Shown here piece after piece: positions 21,426-32,060 of a DNA stretch of 64,000 bases. Source of the stretch: Oegoconia quadripuncta (taxonomy: Eukaryota > Arthropoda > Insecta > Lepidoptera > Autostichidae); the NCBI GenBank assembly GCA_949316235.1, contig OX438742.1, forward strand, positions 7,968,815 through 8,032,814. Direction: 5' to 3'. The position numbers were made by a program, and so were the translations under genes. Position 1 is the stretch's first letter. Each line of letters starts with the position of its first letter. The notes below the pieces were generated by a model. It did no database searches. It saw only the letters and a program-made list of their open reading frames with translations, and was not told the DNA's origin.

Positions 21426-22489
21426 CGATTTGTTCAAAACAATAACAGTAGGGGAGACCGGGGATCGATAACTATACAGCCAACATGACTCACTATATAT
21501 ACATAGGAATCTATCTATACTTAACTTAGACCTGTCTTTACCTCTTGTTCGGTTCGTTAGGACTTTCCGGATCGAGACGCTGAAAAAGGGAACTTACAAC
21601 GTTCGTCTAGCCAAAAAAATATATCCTCAGTTTTTCATCTTGTCGCGAGGAGGACGCACGTCAATTCGGAGCTTCACAATAATATGTCAAATTCGAGTAT
21701 GTAAGTGAGTTTTTAAGTCCATTAGTTGACGATATTTGTCGTTGCCAAAAGTGCGGGCACCGATTTGAGACATTCCGGGACATTACTACTACAAATACGA
21801 TTGGAATAATTGGTTGATTTTAAGAAAACATTCGCGACTGAACATTTTGATTCCAAAATGGTGGCTCCTGGCTACGGTGTGGTGTGGGGTTAGTAGACTT
21901 GTGCGTTTATTAGTATAGAAAAAATACAAAAAAAAATTTTTCACCTATACAGTGTTGGCTACACTGATTTCTTTGGGACATGTGACATTGTATAAGCATT
22001 CAGAGATACACTGATTTGTTTTGGACATGTGACATTGTATAAGCCGGTTTAAATTCTAACGAGGTGGGATTTTGTTTGTTGGTAAACGTTTTATTGAACA
22101 AAAGAAACAACTACACATAAGAGTTGTTTTCGTTGTGTCTTTAACGAAGTCTCACCTCAATATAATTAAAAATGTTCAATACACAAAATCAAGCAAGTGT
22201 AATTCAGATGAAATGATTATTTACTTTTCAGGGTCGCATAACAAGTTTTTCGATACTGAAACGTATCGTAAACAAACATTTTCTATCACATTTTAACTAA
22301 CTGTAAATAACGAATGTAAGCAGGTCTATAAATATTGGAAAATTTTCTCGTTATTAAAAAATATTATAGTGAAATTTTATTCTCCGTACAAGCCCATCTA
22401 CTCCTTTTGTTAATTGTAGACAAATTCTACAAACTGCTAACAGTGTACAGTCGGCGTCATAGTTATTCTACAGGGCCTGTTTACCTGTT
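21426..22489. other. Unassigned; short direct repeat inside
   Basis: No element recognised. A 36-base phrase starting ACACTGATTTSTTTKGGACA occurs at 21970-22005 and again 48 bases later. A frame of 74 codons at 22072 has no known match by eye. Confidence 0.4.
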
Positions 22490-22605
22490 TATTTTTAAAT
22501 CTAAATCAACGTCAAGTACAAAGGAGGGTTTTATAACGGTTTAGCTCTATCTTAACTTTAAGTAAACCGGTTTTCTTGTGTAAAGTTCGATCTCATTAAG
22601 TAACA
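22490..22605 (+). repeat. Repeat X fragment
   Basis: 'AAATCAACGTCAAGTACAAA', 'TTAGCTCTATCTTAACTTTA' and 'AAACCGGTTTTCTTG' match repeat X at 33.0 and 38.2 kb. Confidence 0.6.
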
Positions 22606-22729
22606 AACTCCTACCCGCCTAAGAAATCTTTGACACTAGCACGCTTAATCGAAGCGATGAGCAGAATAGATCAGTTACTGTTAAAAGTTTTGCAAGCACG
22701 TAAAGGAAAGGAATTCTGTAATTTTTTTA

Positions 22730-22973
22730 TAAATAAATATACTTGGACATATACACAGCGCCACTTAGTTCCACACTTATCAACTAGGCTTGTATTATAC
22801 TACACAAATACATTTTTTTTTTGGAAATAAATACAATATATAAATGAAAAACATCCATAACTCGGTTACACATGTCCGTATTCATCACACAAACATGCCC
22901 CTAGCGGGATTCGAACCAACTAACTTTTGGTATAGCGGTCAGCATTTCCAACGACTTCACCAAACTGGTCGTC
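22730..22973 (-). mobile_element. SINE-A, full length
   Basis: From 'TTGGACATATACACAGCGCC' to the head 'CACCAAACTGGTCGTC'. The B box is damaged (CGAACCAACTAAC). Confidence 0.82.
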
Positions 22974-23128
22974 ATATAATTGGTTCTATACTTGGTTCTT
23001 GAGGATGGCATAGATGGTAGAAAAGGTTGTCTAAGTTGTAATTGATTTGTACATAAACATGTTCAGAATAATCGACAGATCCATTCACAATACTAGTTAA
23101 ATAGCAAACATCGTTTAGGTATATTAAG

Positions 23129-23500
23129 GTTCCAGTGGACATTCAAAATTTACCCTTAAATAAGGTTCCAGTGGACGCTTTTATAATAAGGTTTCAGTGG
23201 ATATTCAAAATTTACCTTTAAATAAATTCAAAGCCATCGTAAAACAGACATTATTTACCAAAGGCTATTATAAAATTTCTGACTCTCTGGATGATAAGCA
23301 AGCATGGACATAGTCAGTCTAATTATACAATATAATATAATTGTAACCCAAACTTATTTAAAAGAGCAACCCTTGAATTTCTTGCTCGTTCTTCTCTGGG
23401 GAATCAGCATTGTAAATGAGCAATAATGTCAAAAAATAATAAGATAAAAAAGTGATAATTTTTATCCTACAAAATAAATATTTTTTGATTTTGATCATTT
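23129..23500 (+). mobile_element. Jockey-type LINE ORF end and 3' UTR with local duplication
   Basis: 'NKFKAIVKQTLFTKGYYKIS' can be read at about 23224-23283, the usual ORF terminus, followed by a 3' UTR ending 'CTACAAAATAAATATTTTTTGATTTTGAT'-like (shortened here). Upstream, GGTTCCAGTGGAC at 23129 and 23164 and the related GGTTTCAGTGGAT at 23190 mark a direct duplication of about 60 bp. Confidence 0.62.
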
Positions 23501-23536
23501 TCAAGGGGTAAGAAATGGTAACGTTTACACCTGACT

Positions 23537-24187
23537 ATTTAAACTATACCAACCGCAGCTCTCTAAAACGACTCTCTGGTCTAGACACGTCCGTGATGCT
23601 GGCATACACAAAGTGGAATTCAGCTTATATCGATAATGTAAATAAAATTGTTTTGAAATATTGCCCAAGAGTGCCCAAAGGAAAGAATTATTCAACATTA
23701 AAGTGAGCATTCTGGCGTCACGTGATACTGGAAGAAAGGCAGCGCAGGCGACGGAATTTTTGTAGGATGGACAAAACAATCCACATCCGACAATTTTGTC
23801 CGAGGATGGAATGTATGGCATTCTATGCCATAACATACACGGAGAGCAAAAAAGTTCGGCCGACAAAAAGGCCGTTGTCTGCACTGCCCCATTTCACAAA
23901 GATATGAAAATAACTTAGTTGTTTTTGAAGAATTATTCATGGTATTGTACATATCGGTTGCACTATTTATGCACAGTTTTTTGGGTTATAAATTATATTC
24001 ACAGGTAAAGCAGTCACTGCGTATGACAATGAGTAATCCATCAACACGTGACGCCAGAATACTCACTTAAAATATGAATAACTTAACTAGTGGCACAATT
24101 TTTTTGCCATTATCAAAATGGCTGAATTCCATTTTGTGTATTCCGGCATCACGGTCGTGTCTAGAGGAATGATATAGCTTAAAACAA
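23537..24187. mobile_element. Foldback-type element with long inverted arms
   Basis: The left arm (about 23537-23724) is matched in reverse by the right arm (24045-24187). Inner ends: GTGAGCATTCTGGCGTCACG on the left and the reverse complement of ACGCCAGAATACTCAC on the right, 22 bp with one mismatch. Further out, 'TCTAGACACG CCGTGATGC' and 'TGGAATTCAGC' pair again across the element, with one gap of about 25 bp. The arms enclose about 320 bp with a 119-codon frame on the minus strand of no known family. TTAA(A) borders both inner repeats (23698-23702, 24067-24071), so the inner 364 bp may itself be a MITE. No transposase is seen. Confidence 0.72.
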
Positions 24188-24189
24188 GC

Positions 24190-24484
24190 AGCATGCTTCA
24201 ATTAATTATGTTTACGATTCGAAGCTCGCGGGTTCGATCGCCAGCGGAGTACATGTTTAAGTACTCGGTTTGGTTGGTGGTAGGGCATTTTAAATATCCG
24301 CACCATCTTATCTAAATCTGCCGCCAAGCAGCAATGGTGTTTCGGATGTCAGAGATAAGATAGCCAGACCCCCAAATGTGTTGGGGTTTCCGGGTCAGTA
24401 CGCTTCTATATACCTTCGAGCTCATCTTCACTTAACATCAGGTGTGATTGAGGTCAAATACCAACCCCTTGTGCATAAAAAAAA
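24190..24484 (+). mobile_element. SINE-C, nearly full length
   Basis: B box CGGGTTCGATCGCCAGCG, then 'ACTCGGTTTGGTTGGTGG', 'TTGGGGTTTCCGGGTCAGTA' and the tail 'CCCTTGTGCATAAAAAAAAC'. The head is partly replaced. Confidence 0.8.
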
Positions 24485-24569
24485 CAGCCCAGCTTTAGTA
24501 AATTAAATTGATAGTGGCCAAGTCACAGCACTTAGGACTAATTACAATTGGGCATACATTTTAGAGTCG

Positions 24570-24605
24570 AGACCACGCTCAGGGAAACCCAGCGTGGGAC
24601 TTGAA
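24570..24605 (+). pseudogene. RTE-type LINE ORF crumb
   Basis: Encodes 'SRPRSGKPSVGL', close to the SRPRSGKRSVGRP segment near the end of RTE-type ORFs. Only about 12 codons remain. Confidence 0.35.
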
Positions 24606-24770
24606 TGGAGATGAATGAACGGGGTTACTGACTCCGTAGTGTTGTTTCGTTATCAACAGAATACGCATAAACAGTACGTAGCACCAGTATTGTTTTTAAC
24701 GCGCTTCGTTAATATTACACGTAATTTCGCTTGTGTGCGCATGCAAAATTATTTTGTTCGATCGCTTAAT

Positions 24771-24880
24771 TTGGCACCACGTAAACGTGCTAGAAATTAA
24801 TTAGGGTACTTCTATCCATTAGACGTTTATCCCTTTATCCTTCTACGGCGCTTACGCGATCCCAAATTTAGTGAGCGAAC
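24771..24880 (-). repeat. Repeat V
   Basis: GGCACCACGTAAACGTGC at one end and CGGCGCTTACGCG at the other are partly inverted to each other, and the middle (GACGTTTATCCCTTTATCC) matches 6330-6400 in reverse. It could be a small MITE. Confidence 0.45.
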
Positions 24881-25064
24881 GTACGCGAGCTAAATGACAA
24901 TTATTGCGATCGTATGTAAATTTTTTTATGTGTTACAATGCAAAATACACTTTGCTTTAAATCTACACTAGTACTAATTTACAACGACAACAGAAAATCT
25001 CGTTTATTTTGTAATCTACGGTAGTTTACAATCAGGACCATAAGTGCATATATTCAGCCTTACC

Positions 25065-25308
25065 TCATATCAAAACAACCAAATCGAGTACTAAGGCCAC
25101 ATCTTCGGCCACATCGTCACTTCCCATCAGGTGACATTGTGGTCAAATGCGTATCCAGTTAATCATAAAAAAAATAAGGAAAGATCAAAAATTGTTTCTT
25201 TATTCTGCATCGTGTCGTTAGTTACTAAACATACTCCATTGAAATCAAACCCGCCACTTCCATTGTGTAAACTTTACGCTGTTCATAATTAGAGCCACGG
25301 TGGCGATT
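25065..25308. mobile_element. SINE-C-like remnants
   Basis: 25065-25175 (plus) keeps the '..CACATCGTCACTTCCCATC' to poly-A tail region. 25220-25308 (minus) keeps a worn tRNA-like head ending 'GAGCCACGGTGGCGAT'. Both are much diverged. Confidence 0.4.
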
Positions 25309-25950
25309 AATGAAACTAGGTATACCACAAAATTAACACCGTCATATAGTCTGTAAAAGCACTAACTCATTAACTATAAATTTAATTGAAACATCAATCG
25401 TTACCACCGTAATAATTTTCACTGCATTCACACAGTTATTGGATTTACTTAATGTCAACCGCTTATATACACTTTAATTACAATATATGACTGTGCCACA
25501 GTGTTAAAAAAGTCAGCAACCCCACTTCATGTCAAACATAAACGTGTCGTTGCAGTACAATCCCATTTAGGAAAATAGGGAAACCTTATAGAATCACTTT
25601 GTGTAGTTCGTCTGTCTGTCTGTAAGTCAAAGCATTTATCTCAGAAACGGCTGGATGTATTAAGTTTATTACTAAGTTGATCAGTGTCTGTGCGTCATTT
25701 GGAGGGTCCATGGAATACCAGCGTTGTAGTGAACGGCTACAACCGCTGAGTTGAAGACCTTTTTGACTCCACCTTGCGACACCAACAATTCGATGGAAAA
25801 CACAATGTTGACTTTTTGTGTAATGTTTGTGTCATTATTTTTTCAGGTTTTCAAGTTTTTAGAGTGACCATGGTGTTTCTATACGTATTAGTTACGTTAA
25901 GGCTTTGACATAATAATATGATGAGATGTCTAAAAATGTATTCTAATGAT

Positions 25951-26125
25951 CACGACCGATTGGTGTAGTGGATAGTGATCCTGTCAGGGAAACCAACGGT
26001 TGCGGGTTCGAATCCCGCGAGCGGTAAATGTTTGTATGATTAATAATTGGTATGTGGATGTTTACGACCATTAAATGGATGTTTATATATTCAGTATTCA
26101 GTGTTTATATATTTATGTATGTTTA
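25951..26125 (+). mobile_element. SINE-B copy
   Basis: Head CACGACCGATTGGTGTAGTG, 'GTCAGGGAAACCAACGGTTG', B box GGGTTCGAATCCCGC, then a diverged body. SINE-B differs from SINE-A in the anticodon-loop region (AAACCAACGG) and the 3' end. Confidence 0.75.
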
Positions 26126-26216
26126 TCCGTCTCCCTCAGTGACAGATCATCAAACTTATGCTTTCTCAGTGATGTACTTGAAATTTGGTACAAAGATTTT
26201 TTTTGCCACAAGTACA

Positions 26217-26281
26217 TAAATAAATAGAATAGAATAGAATAGAATAGAATAGAATAGAATAGAATAGAATAGAATAGAATA
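26217..26281. repeat. (AATAG)n microsatellite
   Basis: About 13 perfect pentamers. The ORF through them is a translation of the repeat. Confidence 0.95.
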
Positions 26282-27305
26282 GCTTTATTCACTGAAGACA
26301 CATGATGCACTTACTTAGATTATACTATTTTAAAATAACAACTAGGAATTTTACATGGTGTGCCCTGTGTCAGGCCAGTGAAAGGGATCTGGCTCAGCAT
26401 AATGCTGCGGATGAAACCCACAGCGCTGATCATTCTGCCAGAGCCTTAAAAGTAAGAGATTATGAACGCATCTCGCGCATCCCAACCGATTAAAATAATA
26501 AAAAATTCGACATTCACTGTGTTAATCTTAAAATACAAAATATACAATAGGAATATCATTAATTTCTCATTGTATGTGAAATTATCACGTGATGTGCATT
26601 TTGCGGTTTTCTTCATAGTACAGCTTGTTCGTCACTAACTACATATTTAAGTTCATCAGTTTAACAAATTTGTGAATAGCGATGTTGAGCTGAGACGTAA
26701 CCCTCAGCTCGAGCCCGAGTGCGAGTAGCACTTGGCTATTCTATTAAAATTATCATTATCATCAGAAGGACTTGACTTTGGACAGAATTACTTTATCAGA
26801 ATTTACCTATCTACGGAAAAGCGGTCCATTAATCCCAGACGACAAACGACGGATGTTATGTGTTGTATCCAGTCTTTATCCGGATGTAACTCTGTAATGC
26901 GTGGTCCGAATTAAGTGCGGTTTTTTTATGAGGGAACACGTTATTAGCCATGTTTGGTGGAAATCGGGTAAGCTTTTCTATTTAGATTTTAACACAGGTT
27001 TTTGATCTTTCGATTATAATATCATAATTTAAAAGAGCCGAAGATTTTTTTTTTTTATTTTAAATTACACTTCGGGATAGCTTCTGAGCATTGTTTGATG
27101 GATATCTGTTAAGTCGTTTCAATATTTAGCTTTTAAGGCAGTTTGTTTGGTATATATGGATAATACAATTCTTTGTTTTCTCGGGGCATTTCCAAATTTT
27201 CAGTTTATAGATACTAATTTGATTTTATTTTCCAATCAAATACCTTACAGTTTATGAATGAAATTGGATATGTACACAGATGATTGTCTCTCAGCCCAAG
27301 AATAA
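26282..27305. other. Unassigned DNA
   Basis: No repeat or gene recognised. Small frames (60-63 codons) lack any supporting signal. Confidence 0.4.
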
Positions 27306-27486
27306 TGGCATGGAGTGGAGTGGAGTGGAGTGGAGGGAAGGGGAGGGGAGGGGAATGGAATGGAATGGAATGGAATGGAATGGAATGGAATGGAATGGAA
27401 TGGAATGGACTGGACTGGACTGGACTGGACTGGACTGGACTGGACTGGACTGGACTGGACTGGAATGGAATGGAATGGAATGGAAT
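27306..27486. repeat. Compound pentamer array (TGGAR/TGGAC)
   Basis: A phase-locked 5-bp array: TGGAG units, a GGGAG-rich stretch, about 11 TGGAA, about 11 TGGAC, then TGGAA again. Because 5 is prime to 3, all reading frames stay open, and five ORFs of 78-112 codons here are artefacts. Confidence 0.95.
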
Positions 27487-27867
27487 ACAAAGCTATTATG
27501 TTTGTCAGACGTATTCAAAATTTTCAATTTGTTCTTGTCGGGACATTCTACGTGGTTTGACGCATATAAATAAAATTACTTTAGTCGAATTACTGTTTCA
27601 CAATAACCTGCTGTGTACCTAATACTTACGCGTGTCCTTTAACTAATTAGGTACGATTGCTTATTTAATTGAACTGCTTTATTCACACAGAGAAAACGGT
27701 GTTTTAATCAAATCTATGCCAACACTACCCACGTGGAGTAGCCGTCTCGAGCAAAATTTCATGAAAACAATTAATTTAATTTAAAAGACAAAGTATATTC
27801 AAATCCGTTTTGTTACTAACTTTCCTATTTATAATAAGATGGGATTATCAGTGTGGTTCGCAACGTA

Positions 27868-28030
27868 AAATGAATAGAATCAACCCGTGTCTCCCCGTGG
27901 GCATCGTGAAAGGCGACTATGGGATTAACTACAAAAAAAAACATTTAAAGAGTTGCACGTTTTAACGGCGATGCGCTCACCCCTTTGAAGGGTGAACCGT
28001 GGAAGTTTTTCCATTAAACAAGCCCTTCAA
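27868..28030 (+). repeat. Repeat family W
   Basis: 'TGAATAGAATCAACCCGTGT', 'CCCCGTGGGCATCGTGAAAG', 'GGCGACTATGGGAT', 'GTTTTAACGGCGATGCGC' and 'GGTGAACCGTGGAAG': a frequent lepidopteran repeat, also at 33.4 and 40.5 kb. Confidence 0.65.
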
Positions 28031-28059
28031 TTGAATCCTAGACTTTAAATAAAAAATTA

Positions 28060-28724
28060 ATGATAATAATAAATAAACTTGCACATACACACAGCGCCAT
28101 TTAGTTTCACACTAAGCAACTAGGCTTGTGTTATGGATACCAGTTGGTTGATATACTACACAAACACATTTTTTAAAATAAATACATATATACGTGTAAA
28201 ACATCTATAACTTGGGTATACACATGTCCGTATTCATCATATTAGGTCCTTACCTATGAAATTGGCGTTTTGTATGAAGAATTTCATTAAGACTGTTTTC
28301 TCCATACAAACATTTTTGATTTTTTTTTGGGAACGGCAAATCCAAATTTAGCTAAACTGTGTGTGTATTATCGGATAACATTAAGTTAAGTATAGGCAGC
28401 GTGAATTTTTAAAAGTAACCGCTTTATAAAAGTTTCAGCGATTCTAAGAAATGATTATGGGAAGCACTTGAAAAGAGCTCTGTTCAACTTTTTTTTATTA
28501 TGTGATTTAGCCCAGAAATTAAAAAATATTTCATATGAAACCTTGAAATAATATTCAATTTTCCAAATAAAAAACAAATTTGGATATAGCTTTGAAAATC
28601 GCAGGAAAAACATATGATTAACGAAGAAAAAAACTTCAATTTCATAGGTAAAGACCCAATACAAACATATTCCCCTATCGAGAGTGGAACCCCAGACCTT
28701 TTGGTATAGCAGTCACCGTTTCTA
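28060..28724 (-). mobile_element. SINE-A split by a MITE
   Basis: 28060-28241 holds the 3' and middle parts, ending '...TATTCATCATA'; 28662-28724 resumes with CAAACATATTCCCC and the worn B box and head. Removing 28242-28661 (MITE plus one TA) restores a continuous SINE-A. Confidence 0.85.
28242..28659 (+). mobile_element. Mariner-type MITE, copy 2, inside SINE-A
   Basis: 418 bp, bounded by TA at 28240-28241 and 28660-28661. Ends TTAGGTCCTTACCTATGAAA and (reverse) TTGGGTCTTTACCTATGAAA. The interrupted SINE proves both ends and the TA duplication. Confidence 0.92.
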
Positions 28725-28734
28725 AGTGTAGGGA

Positions 28735-28925
28735 CACACCTGCGGAAGGTACTGCGCTGACATTTCGACGACTGAATTATCGGTCGTAGTATTCAGTTAT
28801 TCGTTGGCGTGACACACCAAACGCACCGAACGCGAAATTACGCGGCGCGCGGCGTCTAGTTCAGCGCGTTACGCAACGGAAAACACGTGGCGTCGTCGAC
28901 ATCTGTGTCGTTGGTGGTCATTAAA
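28735..28925. other. GC-rich block
   Basis: Unusually GC- and CpG-rich, with 'ACGCGGCGCGCGGCGTC' in the centre, and bounded by AT-rich DNA. No ORF of weight. It might be part of a DNA transposon end (GGGACACACCTGCGG at the left border) or a host regulatory piece; I cannot decide. Confidence 0.3.
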
Positions 28926-29054
28926 AGAGACGAAAGACAAATAGTATAAAATATTACTAAGCTAAGAAAATAGAATACTTAAGAGATAATAATAACATAA
29001 ATATATATATTATATTTACCATAACCATATTAATGTGTATCGCCTCGAGCTCTC

Positions 29055-29183
29055 CTACCTGCGGAATTGTCCCAGCACGCTAGCCGCGTTGCCCCGCTGC
29101 ACCGCCAGGCTGAGTCTTTGTGTAAATAAGGCGCCCGCCCTGAAGTCATGATAAAAGTAGTCTAGTCCTAAGTTTAGTGAGGT
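29055..29183 (-). other. Short protein-like frame, unknown
   Basis: A 42-residue minus frame between two stops with a protein-like pattern: 'DYFYHDFRAGALFTQRL' then 'SLAVQRGNAASVLGQFRR'. GC-rich compared with its flanks. It resembles, from memory, C-terminal ends of insect repeat-encoded proteins, but I cannot name the family. No start codon or splice signal is clear. Confidence 0.3.
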
Positions 29184-29240
29184 CTATTCGGCCCTTATCG
29201 ATTGGAATCAAATTCAGCCTAATTATCCACACACTTAAAA

Positions 29241-29539
29241 ATCATCATCATTTCAGCCCGTAAATACCCCATTGCATACCTTCCCTCTTATAATAAGGGA
29301 GTATGGGCCATAGTCCACCACCCTGGCCCAATGCGGGGTGGAGGCTTCACATAATATCTTAGAATTTTTATTTCTCAAGCATGCAGGTTCCCTCAAGATG
29401 TTTTCCTTCGCCGTTTAAGAGCAGTCGGATAAATGCACATTAGTAATTAAATTAAATTTAAAAACTTATTAGCACATGGTTTGCCTGGGAATCGAATCCG
29501 GCCCTCCGAAATTGGGAGACCCGCTGCGCCACTAACGCT
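29241..29539 (-). mobile_element. SINE-D, full length
   Basis: From the tail (ATCATCATTTCAGCCCGTAA) to the head (GCGCCACTAACGCT). 'TGGGAATCGAATCCGG' is the B box in reverse. The middle includes 'TTTAAGAGCAGTCGGATAAA'. Confidence 0.85.
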
Positions 29540-29989
29540 ATAAAACCGACGCTAAAAATCAATTTTGTCTTATAATTAACTTGCTTTTGATTCTAATACC
29601 AGACATGTACAGTTTATTTCTCTGCAGCGCAAAAGGTCAGGTTTGTTGGTAAACACTTAGGTGGAGTGTCAGCAAATAAACTAAGTATTTAATTAGTTCT
29701 CCGCGCGAAGTCCGAAAGAAAGGGAAACTAGAACACTTTCCATTTCGAACATACTGCTAGGGCATCGATTTCTCCCATTGGTGGTGGAATATGGAGCATT
29801 TCACTTCGTTGTCGCGTTTCTTTAATATCCTGGTTTCAGGGTTTTAAGTATCTAGTTTTCATATTCTAAATTGACAGAATTATTGACAGATTATCTGTAA
29901 CACAGGAAAGTGACAAGGGAACTCTTTACAACGGTATTTGTTGTATACAATGTTCCTGAAAGAATAGAACTAACCTGTCTCTTATCATG

Positions 29990-30165
29990 TTTGCCGTAGA
30001 GGCGAGTTTTAGCGGCTGTAGTAGATTTGCGTGTTGTAGCGGAGAACCCCTTGTCACGGGTGCAATAATGTTTTCAAAAAGTGAACCGTGGATGTTTCAG
30101 GCATTGAACTTTTAATGTTTGGGATATCTCTGCCCATCCCATTTGGGATAGTGACAGATAGATAG
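29990..30165 (+). repeat. Repeat family W, diverged
   Basis: 'CTTGTCACGGGTGCA', 'AGTGAACCGTGGATGTTTCA', 'TTTGGGATATCTCTGCCCAT' and 'CCCATTTGGGATAGTG'. Confidence 0.5.
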
Positions 30166-30310
30166 ATTTCGGACACTTAAAACGATTCCCATGTTTCAGC
30201 GCTAAAATGTGTGGTGACATTTAATATGATTAAAACAATATTAATTAATATTTATCCCACAATCAGTGCACAAGAATTAAATGTATATTTAAGTGACTAT
30301 TTAACTATAA

Positions 30311-30521
30311 AATAATAATAAATATTTCCGACACTTACATCAATCATCTAGTCCCAAACTAAGCGAAACTTGTGCTATGGATACTAGATAATGGATAAAC
30401 ATCCGTGGCACGCGAATAAATGTTCGTATTCGTTACACAAACATTTACCCCTCGCGAGATTCGAACCCGCAACCGTTGGTTTCGCTGACAGGGTCACTAT
30501 CCACTACACCAATTGGTCGTC
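30311..30521 (-). mobile_element. SINE-B, full length
   Basis: From (AAT)n and 'TTTCCGACACTTACATCAAT' through 'AACCGTTGGTTTCGCTGACA' to the head 'CACCAATTGGTCGTC'. Confidence 0.85.
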
Positions 30522-30654
30522 ACTTTAAATAATAATTAGGCGTTAGACGTCGATTGCAAACTTCTTCTTCGTGCTGTTGCATTGCAGTGCGCGCTCGCCC
30601 CCACGCCCGGTGACGCTGAAAAAGGCACCGGCCTATTAGCACTGTTCCTGCTCA
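30522..30654. other. GC-rich spacer between two SINE-B copies
   Basis: Contains 'GCGCGCTCGCCCCCACGCCC'. Not matched elsewhere in the window. Confidence 0.35.
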
Positions 30655-30802
30655 AAAAAATAAACAAATAAATATTTATATAAACATCCATGACTCGGGA
30701 ATAAATGTTCGTATTCATTACACAAACATTTACCCCTCTCGGGAATCGAACCCGCAACCGTTGGTTTCGCTGACAGGGTCACTATCCATTACACCAATCG
30801 GT
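30655..30802 (-). mobile_element. SINE-B, 5' half
   Basis: Second minus copy only 134 bp from the first, with intact B box (GGGAATCGAACCCGC, reversed) and head 'CACCAATCGGT'. The 3' half is missing. Confidence 0.82.
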
Positions 30803-30984
30803 ATTACGATTTTATTATTGTCCGTTTCGGTATATTAATAGTGCATAGAGTGCGTTAACAATGAACAAAGTAACTTTTAACAAAATTATTTAGATAATAG
30901 ATTCGTGTAGTTCCTGTTTACTGGTCACTTCACTCCTGATTACCAACAATATTCCGCTAGGAACCATAGTCGATTACCCGTACA

Positions 30985-31273
30985 TACCGCCGCGGTGGCT
31001 CAATGTAAACAACATTGCGTTTACGATTCGGAGGTCGCGGGTTCGATCCCCAGCGGGGTACATGTTTAAGTACTCGGTTTGGTTGGTGGTAGGGCATTTG
31101 TAAATGTCCGCCTGGCCAGCTACCACCATCTTATCTAAATCTGCCGCCAAGCAGCAATGTTAATAGCATTGTTGTGTTCCGGTTGTCAGAGATAAGATAG
31201 CCAGTCCCCCAAATGTGTTGGGGTTTCCGGGTAATTGAGGTCAAGTACCAACCCGTTGTGCATAAAAAAAAAA
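30985..31273 (+). mobile_element. SINE-C, near consensus
   Basis: Head ACCGCCGCGGTGGCTCAATG, B box CGGGTTCGATCCCCAGCG, body, and tail 'CAACCCGTTGTGCATAAAAA'. A segment before the tail ('CAGTACGCTTCC...CATCAGGTGTG') is deleted. Confidence 0.9.
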
Positions 31274-31433
31274 CGAAGTAAACCATTCTGAAACGACCTA
31301 GAGTATGGAAGTCTAGTTTTAGACTAAATTCGACTATGATTCCCAGTGGAAAGATGATCGTAATCAGTAGTCAGACCGACTAAATCAATTGCTTTTGGAA
31401 TTGTTATCGTTGGCGCTGTCCATCGTTGTCACA

Positions 31434-31800
31434 TTATCCCTGGAACTCCCTTCAGACGAGCTCAATCTTTGAATGCTTTCAAAGTTGCCGTCAAAGAGCA
31501 TTTCCTGGCGCTTTAATACGCTGTTTTATAGATGTTATATTTAAGTAGGTATATCTGTCTATCGATCTATGTATGTAAAGATATGAAATCTATTCACGTA
31601 TTTTGTATCTGCATCCCTAATACCGCACAACCTGCCTATTTCAAATGTACTGTCCTTATACCCAAAGGTTGCCTGGAAGAGATCGCTTTTAGTGACTAGG
31701 TCGCCAAATTGTACATTCTATTCTTACCATTTTTTCTAAAACTGTAATATTCTTTTCTGTTGTGCAATATGTATTTGTATTATATTGTATTGTAACGCAA
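31434..31800 (+). mobile_element. LINE ORF end and 3' UTR
   Basis: 'QSLNAFKVAVKEHFLAL' followed by TAA at 31514-31516 is the usual end of a non-LTR ORF; the preceding 'W-N' lies in another frame, so the ORF is broken. The UTR carries 'GTTGCCTGGAAGAGATCGC', a phrase common in lepidopteran LINE 3' ends, and ends near 'TTGTGCAATATGTATTTG'. Confidence 0.65.
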
Positions 31801-32060
31801 GGACAAGGACAGACAGACAGACAACGCAATGACAAGTGCACTGGTATCGCTATAGCTTTCAGTTAGACGGTAAAGCCCAAGGAGTGGAGTCAACAGCCGA
31901 AAATTGTTGGATTTCCATATTAAAGGTAGTTTCAGAACGGTTCGTTCAGGAATGTTTTTATACTATAAGAATGGCATCACCAGATAATGGGAATTACGCG
32001 AATTCAAATTCACCCCGAATACAATCAACCATTAATAAAAATTGTGCGTATTATCTGTAT

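Noticed and set aside
27245..27622. Five ORFs of 78-112 codons on both strands
   Set aside because: They are translations of the pentamer array, which stays open in every frame.
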